64,000 nt of DNA from JBCBSS01 sp039819065 (GTDB lineage: Bacteria; Bacteroidota; Bacteroidia; Cytophagales; Cyclobacteriaceae): positions 59,311-123,310 of the forward strand of contig JBCBSS010000004.1 in NCBI GenBank assembly GCA_039819065.1, in the 5' to 3' direction. Of this stretch, positions 26,301 to 34,167 are shown one piece after another. Under the pieces are notes generated by a model. It was not told where the DNA came from and ran no database searches. It saw only the letters and a list, made by a program, of their open reading frames with translations. Within the stretch, counting starts at the first letter, position 1. Each line of letters starts with the position of its first letter. The translations under genes and the position numbers were made by a program.

Positions 26301-27960
26301 CTATTTTTCTGGTCTCAATGCAGAAGTAACAGGTAATTTTAGGATTGAAGGTACGCCTAAAGATCCATACATCTACGGCAGCGCAGAAATCGACCAGGGT
26401 AAAATAAGAATCAACTACTTGAACACGACCTACCGATTTGATGGCTTCTTTTCCATATTGGATGAGCAAATCATTGTGAATGACATACAGTTGTACGATG
26501 CATTCAATAACAGAGGTTATCTCAATGGAGTGGTGGACAACCAAGGTTTCACCGACTTCATTCTTAATCTGAATGGTGAGGTTAATAATTTCCAGGTATT
26601 CAATTTATCTTCAAAAGATAATGACTTATTCTACGGGTCTGGTTTTGCAACTGGTGATGTCAGCTTTCTTGGAGATGTTAAAAACTTGTCCATTAAGGCT
26701 AATGCCAGTACGGATAAGGGCACTAGAATTTTTATCCCGCTTACCGAAGATGATAACATAGCGCAAGAGGATTTTATCAACTTCAGGAGTCTTAAAGACA
26801 CTTTGTCATTTGGCGAGGTCATAAAAGAAGAGCTGGAAACAGTCGACCTTAGGGGTTTGGAAGTAGAGCTAAACCTGGATGTCAATACGGATGCCTACTG
26901 CGAGATCATCTTCGATCTCAAGGCTGGTGACATCATCAGAGGGCGTGGAAACGGCGACCTTAAACTTCAGATAGATACCAAAGGTACTTTCAACATGTTC
27001 GGTGATTACGAAATCGCTGACGGAGGCTACAATTTCACCCTCTACAACATCATCAATAAAGAATTCAAGATCCTTCCAAAAAGCCGTATTTCTTGGTTTG
27101 GAGATCCTTATGAAGGGGTAATGGACATTGACGCGACTTACAATCAATTAGCTTCAATAGCCCCTATTTTTGATACCGCATTCCAGAAAGCGCCTGAGAT
27201 TCGCAGAAGCTATCCGACGGAAGTCAAACTATACCTTGACGGCCCTCTACTTTCTCCAAGTATTGACTTTGACATTAACATCAAGGAATACCCTAGAACG
27301 GCAGTAGTGAATAATGAAACGGTCGCCTTGGATACGGAAATAGAAGCTTTTAAACAAAAGCTAATCGACGATGAACAAGAATTGAAGAGACAGGTCTTTA
27401 GTCTCATTGTGTTACGCAGGTTTTCACCTCAGGACGCATTTAACACTGGTGGAGCGCTTGGAAGTAGTGTGAGTGAATTCGTCTCAAACCAGCTTAGCTA
27501 TTGGATCACCCAGGTAGATGAAAATCTGGAAATCGACGTAGACCTGGGGCAATTGGACGACGAGGCTTTCAATACCTTCCAACTTCGATTATCTTATACT
27601 TTCCTTGACGGACGCCTGAGGGTAACGCGCGATGGTGGCTTTACGGATCAAAATAACCAGGCGGATATCGAAACCATTGCCGGTGATTGGACACTTGAGT
27701 ATTTACTCTCCGAAGATGGTAAATTCCGGGTCAAAATGTACAAGAGGACTAATTACAACAACAACATCAATAGTTCGCTTGGTCAACAAAACATCACTAC
27801 GACAGGTGTTAGTATTCTACATACCCAGAGTTTCAATGACCTTAGAGAATTATTCTCCAGGGCCAGAAAGAAAGAGCGTAAACAACAGGAACAAGAGAAA
27901 AAGGAAGATCCAAAGAATAATGATAAGGCGATATTCACTCGGGATGATGAGTCTAAGTAA
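23398..27960 (+). CDS. tamB: Translocation/assembly module TamB-like protein
   Basis: This 1520-residue protein has an N-terminal membrane anchor (about residues 12-33) followed by a very long beta-rich region of AsmA/TamB type and a C-terminal DUF490 domain (DINIKEYPRTAV, FNTFQLRLSYTFLDGRLRV, FRVKMYKRTN). TamB-like proteins form hydrophobic grooves across the periplasm that move lipids or help assemble outer-membrane proteins. The start must be TTG: an in-frame stop lies four codons upstream and the first ATG would cut the anchor. It overlaps the next gene by 17 bp. Confidence 0.9.
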   Translation: MSQNIRKRIVKILFRSAISLILIILLMVVALQFPYVQTKLAGYVSNYIYEKTGFRAEIEQVNIDWFDEASLKGVKVYDNENNLMIEAERLGIDYDLPSLINKEHKNIDLVEVTGSKINLVHVQVNDSTVTLNLNAFINRLKSLSKSAKGGSTISVDAIHLSPSVFTFNNVFKDSVQNRLDLNHLTVDSLSGTFSDFSIVSDSVSFNISGLKGKEHSTGFEIKELNSFFRVSKQSLEFLGLELKTRHSVIGDTIILTFNEIKDLNQFMNKVNIDAHISKSLVSSKDLAFLVPRMKQFNDVYQISGEFKGKINRFRFTDFKLLVGQSTYFAGDIDMGGLPNIDETFISADLQQSQINIFDLQEYFTRKAFDRLLPFKQFRFDGRFIGFPNDFVAYGDFDTRFGRVKSDINLKIFDDDLGKSEYSGNLTMTDFDLGSYWGDTDFFQHVNLTGKIDGSGFKLDDADFVLEGEIESIGIKNYTYKNIQTDARFAKELFEGSLSIDDPYLQFTADGSVNFRDDKDVIDIQARLDTLMLDKLNLSKDKIFISSNFKVDAEGLQIDSLVGNAIMNDTHFEYKDEKIDVDSLFLTSTKEDGQRSLSLRSNLLDADLMGQFDYTRVYVDFLDLFEEYWLNFKNDQYELAAYYEQKKKKKVRDYNLEYALKLKDINSFIAVFNNKLSVSPNTQIQGSFTGGYTSIFSFNTYIDTLRYDQKVFIGNEVDLNSSKVADSTNVLAMWYITSEKQQLNKVKTKDFLLEAIWNKDHIDFEMDIDEVTFDNYAKIVGTIDFLRDVTKVKIDPSDIRIFDQPWHFNENNLIQLTNDEVEVNDLKLFSSTQSISANGFLSPDPQKTLSLSIDSLNLENFNILTSFDVAGVANGSIDIYDAYDELEAQNDLTISHLTINEFLIGDIIGSNKWNKAVQQFDIQFAIQKNDIRVLELFGNYDPYAPENSLSLDLNFDQTNLNLIQPFVQSYFSGLNAEVTGNFRIEGTPKDPYIYGSAEIDQGKIRINYLNTTYRFDGFFSILDEQIIVNDIQLYDAFNNRGYLNGVVDNQGFTDFILNLNGEVNNFQVFNLSSKDNDLFYGSGFATGDVSFLGDVKNLSIKANASTDKGTRIFIPLTEDDNIAQEDFINFRSLKDTLSFGEVIKEELETVDLRGLEVELNLDVNTDAYCEIIFDLKAGDIIRGRGNGDLKLQIDTKGTFNMFGDYEIADGGYNFTLYNIINKEFKILPKSRISWFGDPYEGVMDIDATYNQLASIAPIFDTAFQKAPEIRRSYPTEVKLYLDGPLLSPSIDFDINIKEYPRTAVVNNETVALDTEIEAFKQKLIDDEQELKRQVFSLIVLRRFSPQDAFNTGGALGSSVSEFVSNQLSYWITQVDENLEIDVDLGQLDDEAFNTFQLRLSYTFLDGRLRVTRDGGFTDQNNQADIETIAGDWTLEYLLSEDGKFRVKMYKRTNYNNNINSSLGQQNITTTGVSILHTQSFNDLRELFSRARKKERKQQEQEKKEDPKNNDKAIFTRDDESK

Positions 27961-28849
27961 AACCCGGTTCCTAACGATATGCTTATTGCTTTGGTGCGTC
28001 ATCAGCCACTCCTCAGTAGCACAAGAGGGTCAAGAACAAGAAGTTAACCCAAAAAGGTTAAGAACGTTCGTAATCGGTTCCTCCGTGCTGTACGGCGCCA
28101 CACTTGTAGGTCTCAATGAACTATGGTACAAAGATTTCCCGAGACGGAGTTTTCACTTTTTCAATGACAATAGCCAATGGCTTCAAGTAGATAAGGTAGG
28201 CCATTTCTATTCTGCCTTCCATCTTAGTAGTGCTGGCACCAAGGCCTTTCAATGGACAGGACTGAACGATGCCAAATCGCATTTTTGGGGAAGTATGTTA
28301 GGGGTTATCTTCCTCACGCCAATAGAAATAATGGACGGCTTCTCCTCAGAGTTCGGAGCCTCCTACGGTGATTTGATCGCCAACACTGCCGGGTCCGGGT
28401 TATTCTTAGGTCAATATCTAGTATGGAAAGAAGTACGCATCCATCCCAAATTCTCTTTCCAAAGAACCGATTTCGCGCCACTTCGGCCAACTACCTTGGG
28501 GGATGGATTCCAAGAGGAAATTCTAAAAGACTATAATGGGCAGACCTATTGGCTATCGGTGGATATTTACAAATTCTTGCCCTCAGAAAGTAAATTTCCG
28601 AAATGGCTCAATATAGCCTTTGGTTATGGTGGGGAAAACATGATCTTTGCCAATCGGGAAAGCAATCTCGGCGCAGGATTCGATCCGTTCAGGCAATACT
28701 ACATTGGCTTGGATTGGGATTTAACGCATATAAAGTCTAGGTCTAAGGTCATCAATACGTTGTTGTTTGCTGCCAATATGATTCGCTTGCCCGCACCTGC
28801 GCTAGAATTGAGCAGGGAAAGAGTAAAGTTTCACATCTTATCATTTTAG
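27944..28849 (+). CDS. DUF2279 family protein
   Basis: The protein has 301 residues from the ATG chosen (a second ATG follows at once). The open frame extends upstream inside tamB, but that part has no resemblance to the family and is an overlap in another frame. The N-terminus MMSLSKTRFLTICLLLWCVI is a signal peptide. The body shows the DUF2279 pattern (VDKVGHFYSAFHLS, TPIEIMDGFSSEFGASYGDL). It is probably periplasmic or outer-membrane associated, function unknown. It overlaps tamB by 17 bp and leaves 1 bp before the Smr gene. Confidence 0.85.
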   Translation: MMSLSKTRFLTICLLLWCVISHSSVAQEGQEQEVNPKRLRTFVIGSSVLYGATLVGLNELWYKDFPRRSFHFFNDNSQWLQVDKVGHFYSAFHLSSAGTKAFQWTGLNDAKSHFWGSMLGVIFLTPIEIMDGFSSEFGASYGDLIANTAGSGLFLGQYLVWKEVRIHPKFSFQRTDFAPLRPTTLGDGFQEEILKDYNGQTYWLSVDIYKFLPSESKFPKWLNIAFGYGGENMIFANRESNLGAGFDPFRQYYIGLDWDLTHIKSRSKVINTLLFAANMIRLPAPALELSRERVKFHILSF

Positions 28850-28850
28850 C

Positions 28851-29810
28851 ATGAACATTGGGGACAAAGTCAGGTTCCTTCACGGTAATGAAGAGGGGAT
28901 CATTGTAAAAATAGTAAGCGATAAATTACTTGAAGTAGAAATTGAGGATGGCTTCACCATACCGGTAGCCCGTAATGAAATCGTAAAAGTTGCCCAGGAA
29001 GAATCCAAGCACTTTGAACCAGAACCGGTTAGCCCCTCCACCACAACCAGACATCAACCCTCGGAAACAGTTCTGGGAGAAAAAGGAATTTACTTAGCAT
29101 TCATCGAGAAGACGAGGGATATTCTGGATCTGTATATCGTCAACAACACCGACTATTCATTGTCTTTCACGGCTATCGAGGATGATGGCAAAAATACTTC
29201 AGGGCTTGGTTCTGGGCATGTCTATGCACGAAAGAGCGAAAAAATTGGCACTAAGTCTCTTCAGGAATTTGAGAGATGGCCATTGCTCATCATTCAGGCA
29301 TTGTATTTTAGAAGTGGTTTTTTCAAGCCCAAAGAGCCATTGCATAAAAGGCTAAAATTCAAAGGTTCTACATTTCACAAAAGCAAAAGGGACGTTCCCA
29401 TCATGAATACCAAAGGGTATCTGTTCACACTAGATGAGCAAACCAAGCCCATTGACATTGAAAAAATCAGGGAAAGTCTATCCGAGCCGAAGAAAGGTGA
29501 AGATGCCTATTCTACCGAATCCGAGATGCCGGATAGCATTATAGATCTGCATATCGAAAAACTGACCACGGATCATAATACACTGCAAAGTGGAGAAATA
29601 CTGGAAATGCAGTTGAAAGTGTTTAATCAGGCTTTAGATGCGGCTATTGCTTCTGGTATGGACGAGATTACCTTCATTCATGGTGTGGGTAATGGTATCT
29701 TGAAAAATGCGATTCACGAGGCTTTAGGGGGCTATCAGCACGTCCAATACTTCAAAGACGCTATGAAGAGCAAATTTGGGTATGGCGCCACATATGTTAA
29801 AATCAAATAA
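28851..29810 (+). CDS. DUF2027 / Smr domain protein
   Basis: The protein has 319 residues. Residues 1-50 form a small beta domain (GDKVRFLHGNEEGIIVKI), a DUF2027 region follows, and the C-terminal 85 residues are an Smr domain with the DLHIEKL motif and ITFIHGVGNGILKNAIHEAL. Smr domains are nicking nucleases or RNA cleavage domains in other proteins. The DUF2027-Smr arrangement is characteristic of Bacteroidota; its target is unknown. It is co-transcribed with the DUF2279 gene (1-bp gap). Confidence 0.88.
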   Translation: MNIGDKVRFLHGNEEGIIVKIVSDKLLEVEIEDGFTIPVARNEIVKVAQEESKHFEPEPVSPSTTTRHQPSETVLGEKGIYLAFIEKTRDILDLYIVNNTDYSLSFTAIEDDGKNTSGLGSGHVYARKSEKIGTKSLQEFERWPLLIIQALYFRSGFFKPKEPLHKRLKFKGSTFHKSKRDVPIMNTKGYLFTLDEQTKPIDIEKIRESLSEPKKGEDAYSTESEMPDSIIDLHIEKLTTDHNTLQSGEILEMQLKVFNQALDAAIASGMDEITFIHGVGNGILKNAIHEALGGYQHVQYFKDAMKSKFGYGATYVKIK

Positions 29811-29883
29811 CTTTTTATTCCCCTTACCACTAATTTTTGTAAATTGTATTGTGGGATTTTTTTAAACTTTAAACAATCAGGGC

Positions 29884-30282
29884 ATGGATCTTAATACCTT
29901 TATGCAAAAATATGCGGAAGAGATCGATGGACAATACTCGGAATACGACGAGGAGAAATCCATTATCATTGTTCCCCTAGAAGACAATCGTTTCCAAACA
30001 GTGCTCGGGCATGTTAGAAGTATTGAAAAGTATGAAAAACACAGCATCGAGTTTTCATCTAAAGTTTGTGAATTTGATCAGAGTATCGATCTCAAAAAAC
30101 TATTAGAGGAAAATGCCAATTTTGTACACGCCAAATTTTTAATTGTTGACAACTACATCAAGGTTGAAGCGGCATCCTTTATTGAAAGTGTAACGGAAGA
30201 AGTCTTGAAGGAAATCATTCAGGAGGTGGCGAATCTGGCTGATGAGTATGAATTCAAGCTCACTGGAGTCGACGTTCACTAA
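29884..30282 (+). CDS. Small acidic protein, possibly YbjN-like
   Basis: The protein has 132 residues, is acidic, and has no signal or membrane segment. A predicted beta-rich N-terminal half (IIVPLEDNRFQTVLGHV) and helical C-terminal half (EEVLKEIIQEVANLADEYE) recall the YbjN/chaperone-like fold, but the match is only by eye. It follows the Smr gene by 73 bp and is followed by a terminator. Confidence 0.7.
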   Translation: MDLNTFMQKYAEEIDGQYSEYDEEKSIIIVPLEDNRFQTVLGHVRSIEKYEKHSIEFSSKVCEFDQSIDLKKLLEENANFVHAKFLIVDNYIKVEAASFIESVTEEVLKEIIQEVANLADEYEFKLTGVDVH

Positions 30283-30304
30283 AAGAGAGCAAAAGACATT
30301 AGAG

Positions 30305-30328
30305 AAGCAGGCGAGACCTGCTTTTTTT
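30305..30328 (+). terminator. Intrinsic terminator
   Basis: AAGCAGG, loop CGAGA, CCTGCTT, then TTTTT. It closes the tamB-to-29884 gene group ahead of the RNase P RNA gene. Confidence 0.88.
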
Positions 30329-30394
30329 GTTTTTACTGACCACAGAATCTATCTCATAACATTACCCATAGTTTTCTAAAGTTAAATTACCTCA

Positions 30395-30402
30395 TAACTT
30401 TG
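30395..30402 (+). promoter_or_regulatory. -7 element of rnpB
   Basis: TAACTTTG matches TAnnTTTG. It places the transcription start at about 30408, which coincides with the first paired bases of the RNase P RNA. The -33 side is only TTTTC-like. Confidence 0.65.
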
Positions 30403-30407
30403 CACTT

Positions 30408-30812
30408 GAGATGTCAATCGCCTTATCGCTGCGAATGAAAATTCGGAGAGGAAAGTCCGGGCAACACAGAGCATCGTACTTCCTAACAGGAAGGCCTCGA
30501 TTCGTCGGGGACAGAAAGTGCAACAGAAAATATACCGCCCCGATTTATCGGGGTAAGGGTGAAATGGCGAGGTAAGAGCTCACCGCCCTGCCGGTGACGG
30601 TAGGGGCAGTGTAAACCTTACGAGTTGAAAGACCAAATAAGCTATGTTTTCTCCCGACCTGTCGGGGGAAATTGGGCTGCTCGTTCAAGTTTCTCTTTGA
30701 GAATGGCATAGTGGGTAGGTCGATTGATCCCGGTGGTGACGCCGGGGCTAGATAAATGATAAGGATCCCGATTCGTCGGGATACAGAACCCGGCTTATAG
30801 ATTGACATCTTT
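30408..30812 (+). ncRNA. rnpB: RNase P RNA, class A
   Basis: This RNA matures tRNA 5' ends. The conserved core is visible: GAGGAAAGTCCGGGC near 30455, and ACAGAACCCGGCTTA near 30784. The ends pair over 11 bp (30409-30419 with 30800-30810), forming helix P1 and fixing both termini. Four variable helices end in closely similar CCCGA-4 nt-TCGGG hairpins (30495-30510, 30538-30553, 30651-30668, 30765-30782), two of them with TTCG loops. The flanking promoter element fits a stand-alone gene. Confidence 0.95.
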
Positions 30813-30900
30813 TCTTTATTGAAGATTTCCCACCTTTACAAGCTTTCTTGATCCTCTTTATGTTGTATAATTACGGTGCTAATTCAAAACCCAATACCTT

Positions 30901-32061
30901 ATGGCGAAAATCCTGATAATCGATGACGAACAGAGTATTCGTACGACACTCAAGGAAATACTTGAATATGAAAAATATGAGGTTGACGAGGCTAAAGACG
31001 GTGAGGATGGATTATCTCTATTACAGAAGAATAAATATGACGCTGCCCTTTGCGACGTCAAAATGCCAAAAATAGATGGCATAGAGCTACTTGAGAAAGC
31101 CAAGGATGAAGGAATCGACACTCAATTCATCATGATTTCTGCACACGGCACTATCGAAACGGCTGTTGATGCCACTAAGAAAGGAGCCTATGATTTTATC
31201 CAGAAACCACCCGATCTGAATAGGCTTTTGATCACACTTAGAAATGCATTGGAGAAGTCTGACTTGGTAACAGAAACCAAGATACTCAAGAAAAAGATTG
31301 CTAAGGCTTTTGATATTGTGGGAGAATCGGAAGCCATTCACGAGGTCAAAGAGACCATAGAAAAAGTTGCCACCACCGAAGCACGTGTTTTGATCACTGG
31401 CCCAAATGGAACGGGAAAAGAACTAGTGGCTAAATGGCTCCATGAAAAAAGTCATCGTGCCAAGGGGCCTCTGGTAGAAGTGAATTGCGCTGCTATTCCA
31501 TCAGAACTCATAGAAAGCGAATTGTTTGGCCACGAAAAGGGTTCTTTTACATCAGCAGTTAAACAGAGAATTGGCAAGTTTGAACAAGCCAATGGTGGCA
31601 CATTGTTTCTGGATGAAATTGGTGATATGAGCCTTTCCGCACAAGCCAAAGTATTAAGGGCACTTCAAGAAAGTAAAATAACCAGGGTTGGTGGTGATAA
31701 AGAAATCAAAGTGAATGTCCGAGTGTTGGCAGCGACCAATAAAGATTTACGCCACGAAATCAACGAAAGCAAGTTCCGCGAAGATTTATACCACAGATTG
31801 AATGTCATTCATATCAAGGTGCCCGCTTTAAAAGACAGGAAAGAGGATATTCCTCTGTTAGTAGATAAATTCTTGAAAGACATAGCACAAGAATATGGCA
31901 CAAAACCCAAAAACGTGTCAGAAGAAGCTATCACTCAACTACAGAGCTATGATTGGAGTGGAAATATTAGGGAGTTGAGAAATATAGTAGAACGGCTAAT
32001 CATCATGTCATCAGACACAATTAGCGAAGAGGACGTTCAAAAATATACAGATATAAACTAA
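30901..32061 (+). CDS. Sigma-54-type response regulator lacking a DNA-binding domain
   Basis: The protein has 386 residues. The receiver (3-120) has phosphoacceptor Asp52 (LCDVKMPKIDG). The AAA+ domain (about 138-370) has Walker A GPNGTGKE (167-174), FLDEIGD and an arginine-rich SGNIRELRN near the end. The sigma-54 loop reads GSFTSA (214-219) rather than GAFTGA. The protein stops right after the AAA+ domain, about 60 residues short of NtrC, with no Fis-type helix-turn-helix. It may act from solution or through another protein. No partner kinase is adjacent. Confidence 0.92.
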   Translation: MAKILIIDDEQSIRTTLKEILEYEKYEVDEAKDGEDGLSLLQKNKYDAALCDVKMPKIDGIELLEKAKDEGIDTQFIMISAHGTIETAVDATKKGAYDFIQKPPDLNRLLITLRNALEKSDLVTETKILKKKIAKAFDIVGESEAIHEVKETIEKVATTEARVLITGPNGTGKELVAKWLHEKSHRAKGPLVEVNCAAIPSELIESELFGHEKGSFTSAVKQRIGKFEQANGGTLFLDEIGDMSLSAQAKVLRALQESKITRVGGDKEIKVNVRVLAATNKDLRHEINESKFREDLYHRLNVIHIKVPALKDRKEDIPLLVDKFLKDIAQEYGTKPKNVSEEAITQLQSYDWSGNIRELRNIVERLIIMSSDTISEEDVQKYTDIN

Positions 32062-32094
32062 GGCAGATCAATAAAAAAATGATCTGGAGAAAGG

Positions 32095-32125
32095 AAGAGT
32101 TTACCCAATTTAAACTCTTTCTTTT
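32095..32125 (+). terminator. Terminator of the 30901 regulator gene
   Basis: AAGAGTTTA (32095-32103) and TAAACTCTT (32111-32119) form a 9-bp stem with a 7-nt loop, followed by TCTTTT. It overlaps the last codons and stop of the converging small lipoprotein gene. Confidence 0.72.
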
Positions 32126-32247
32126 ACGCTAGAAGTCTCAGTTTCTTTCTTAGGGCTATCTTTTTTTGAGTATGTAGGGCACGTATACTGGCTACATGCT
32201 GAAACTGCAAACAAAATAACCGCTGCAAATAGGAGTCTTAGTCTCAT
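32110..32247 (-). CDS. Small lipoprotein, 45 residues
   Basis: The start chosen is the ATG giving MRLRLLFAAVILFAVSAC, a complete lipoprotein signal with the lipobox VSAC; a longer frame upstream adds only residues without signal character. The mature part is about 28 residues, SQYTCPTYSKK followed by a charged Lys/Glu/Ser-rich tail. A second Cys lies in TCPTY. I believe similar short lipoproteins with this CPTY motif exist in related genomes, but no function is known to me. Confidence 0.65.
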   Translation of the reverse strand: MRLRLLFAAVILFAVSACSQYTCPTYSKKDSPKKETETSSVKERV

Positions 32248-32336
32248 GAATCTATTATTTACGAAGTCTAAAAATACCAAAGTATTCGAAATATTCAAAT
32301 TTATGCCAGAACAAAACACCATGACCGTAATAACTG

Positions 32337-33326
32337 TCAGTTAACCAACAAGTTACACCCTCTGATATCAGAGTTATCAAATCTCCCTAATACCTCAAAA
32401 GTCCCATCATCATTAATTCTACCGACATCTTGTGTTTCAACAAATGCACAAGAATCAACATTGGCCAAATCAATAACATTAATGCCCCCATTAGTATTAA
32501 TTAACCCCGCATCAAACGGATCGTTTAAATCCCGAATCACAATTCTCATCCATGGCGGTAGCAAAAACCTACCATCCTTAGCAGCATACGCCTGGGACAT
32601 TAGCTCTGTCATCCCATATTCTGAATGAATAGTTGATACATTAAAACCGTCCTTTAAAATGGTGTGGAGTTCCTTTCTGATCAGCTCTTTCCTACGCCCC
32701 TTCATTCCGCCAGTCTCCATGATAACCACACCCTCAAAGTCAGGTTGATATATTTCAACTAAATCTAACAACGCAAAAGTGACACCGATAAGTATAGTTT
32801 TCCGGTTGCTTTTGCGTGCCACAGTTAAGTTTCGAACCAGCTTTTCATAATCGTCCAAATAAAAGCCGGAAAGAGAAGATCCAGTTTGGCTGATGAAATA
32901 TGCCGACATTTCAACCAGGGAAGATGCGTCTCTTTCCAGATAAGAAGGCAACAGAGCGAATACGTGATAGTCGGAAAGATCACCATAAAATCGAGAAAAG
33001 ATCTTTTGTGTATTATACAAGTAACCCTCAACATCACGCACATAATGCTGGCTAGTAGTCTGTCCAGTGGTACCGCTACTCTCGAAAATTTTCTCTTCTT
33101 GCCATATACCTGTTTTGATTTTCTGCGTTTTAAAAAAAGATATGGGTAAAAAAGGAATATCTTCAATACGCTTTATGTTGTTGGGTTGAATACCCAAATG
33201 CATTAAATATTCCTTATAAACAAGGTTGTTCTCCGCTTGATATTGAAATAATGAAAGCGCCAATTGATCGAATTGGCTTTCAGCTTGTTGGAATAATTTT
33301 TGTTTAAAACTTTTATAAAAATCCAA
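32337..33326 (-). CDS. LuxE-like acyl-protein synthetase
   Basis: The protein has 329 residues. It resembles the LuxE/acyl-protein synthetase group of the AMP-forming adenylate superfamily: FLPISFFKT, the P-loop-like FESSGTTGQTTS near residue 85, and STIHSEYGMTELMSQAY near 235. LuxE activates fatty acids for aldehyde formation in luminescent bacteria; no luxC, luxD or luciferase gene is present here, so the acyl substrate and acceptor are unknown. It starts 49 bp from the divergent lipoprotein gene. Confidence 0.85.
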   Translation of the reverse strand: MDFYKSFKQKLFQQAESQFDQLALSLFQYQAENNLVYKEYLMHLGIQPNNIKRIEDIPFLPISFFKTQKIKTGIWQEEKIFESSGTTGQTTSQHYVRDVEGYLYNTQKIFSRFYGDLSDYHVFALLPSYLERDASSLVEMSAYFISQTGSSLSGFYLDDYEKLVRNLTVARKSNRKTILIGVTFALLDLVEIYQPDFEGVVIMETGGMKGRRKELIRKELHTILKDGFNVSTIHSEYGMTELMSQAYAAKDGRFLLPPWMRIVIRDLNDPFDAGLINTNGGINVIDLANVDSCAFVETQDVGRINDDGTFEVLGRFDNSDIRGCNLLVN

Positions 33327-33332
33327 TCGTTA

Positions 33333-33340
33333 TATATTTG
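33333..33340 (+). promoter_or_regulatory. -7 element of the 33376 lipoprotein gene
   Basis: TATATTTG is an exact TAnnTTTG match with TTTT 18 bp upstream. The expected start near 33346 favours the ATG at 33376 over earlier candidate starts. Confidence 0.5.
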
Positions 33341-33375
33341 ATTTGAAGACAGCGATGAATTGCACTAACAAGCCA

Positions 33376-34107
33376 ATGAAAATGAAATTTACTAAAACGA
33401 GCATAGCTTGTATAGCCCTCATATCCATTATTTTGTCTTCATGCTTTGATGCTCCCAATTTCCCTGACGAACCACAAATCGAGTTTTCAGATGTCTTTTT
33501 AAAAGAGCGGATAAATACCAGCACGGCCGACTCGCTGGTGGTAGTGGTTACATTTGAAGATGGTGATGGTGACTTGGGCTTGTCTAACACTGAAATAAAC
33601 CCTCCTTACAACGAGTTTAATTATCCCAGGTTCAATGGACAACTGATTACCCTTGCCGATAGAAGCATACCTGAGCTTGATACTTTACCTCCATTCGCTT
33701 TCCCTTATACATGTTTGAATTGGGCGATTGAGCCTCTTGTTAATAATAATATTGTAGAAGATACGGTTTACTTCCAGTTCAATGAAAACTTTTTCAATTT
33801 CTTCGTGGAAGTGCTAGAGCAACAACCATCTGGAGAGTTTGAAACGGTGAACACTAGACTGCTTTTACCGCCAGATTGTCTTGGAACACTTGACGGACGC
33901 TTCCCAAGATTAGGGGAAGACTCGGAAGGCGACAATGCCAAAGAAGGCACAATTAGATTTGCCATTCCTTCTTTCATCTTTGGTTTCAAAACTCTATTCG
34001 GTGGAGAATCTGTTTTAAAGATTAGACTGCGCATTAAAGACCGTGCTCTGAATACCAGTAATACGGTAGAATCACCCGAATTCACCTTGAACGATATCAC
34101 TATTTAG
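33376..34107 (+). CDS. Lipoprotein of unknown function
   Basis: The protein has 243 residues from the ATG chosen (MKMKFTKTSIACIALISI, lipobox LSSC). Earlier TTG/ATG starts at 33343 and 33355 lengthen the signal without need. The mature protein is acidic and beta-rich, with VVVVTFEDGDGDLGLSNTEI, a pattern also found in other Bacteroidota lipoproteins. I do not recognise a functional domain. It probably sits in the outer or inner membrane facing the periplasm. Confidence 0.8.
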   Translation: MKMKFTKTSIACIALISIILSSCFDAPNFPDEPQIEFSDVFLKERINTSTADSLVVVVTFEDGDGDLGLSNTEINPPYNEFNYPRFNGQLITLADRSIPELDTLPPFAFPYTCLNWAIEPLVNNNIVEDTVYFQFNENFFNFFVEVLEQQPSGEFETVNTRLLLPPDCLGTLDGRFPRLGEDSEGDNAKEGTIRFAIPSFIFGFKTLFGGESVLKIRLRIKDRALNTSNTVESPEFTLNDITI

Positions 34108-34121
34108 CATTGATACCGTAC

Positions 34122-34141
34122 TAATCTTTCTAGAAAGATTA
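34122..34141. repeat. 20-bp perfect palindrome between converging genes
   Basis: TAATCTTTC and GAAAGATTA arms meet without spacer at TCTAGA. It could form a hairpin at the mRNA 3' end, although no T tract follows. It lies between the lipoprotein and E1 genes. Confidence 0.5.
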
Positions 34142-34167
34142 TCCTTTAATCTAAGCCCTGATTAATT

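Noticed and set aside
27632..27943. Upstream extension of the DUF2279 frame inside tamB
   Set aside because: The added 104 residues are basic, low in family resemblance and lie fully within tamB in another frame, while the ATG at 27944 gives a proper signal peptide.
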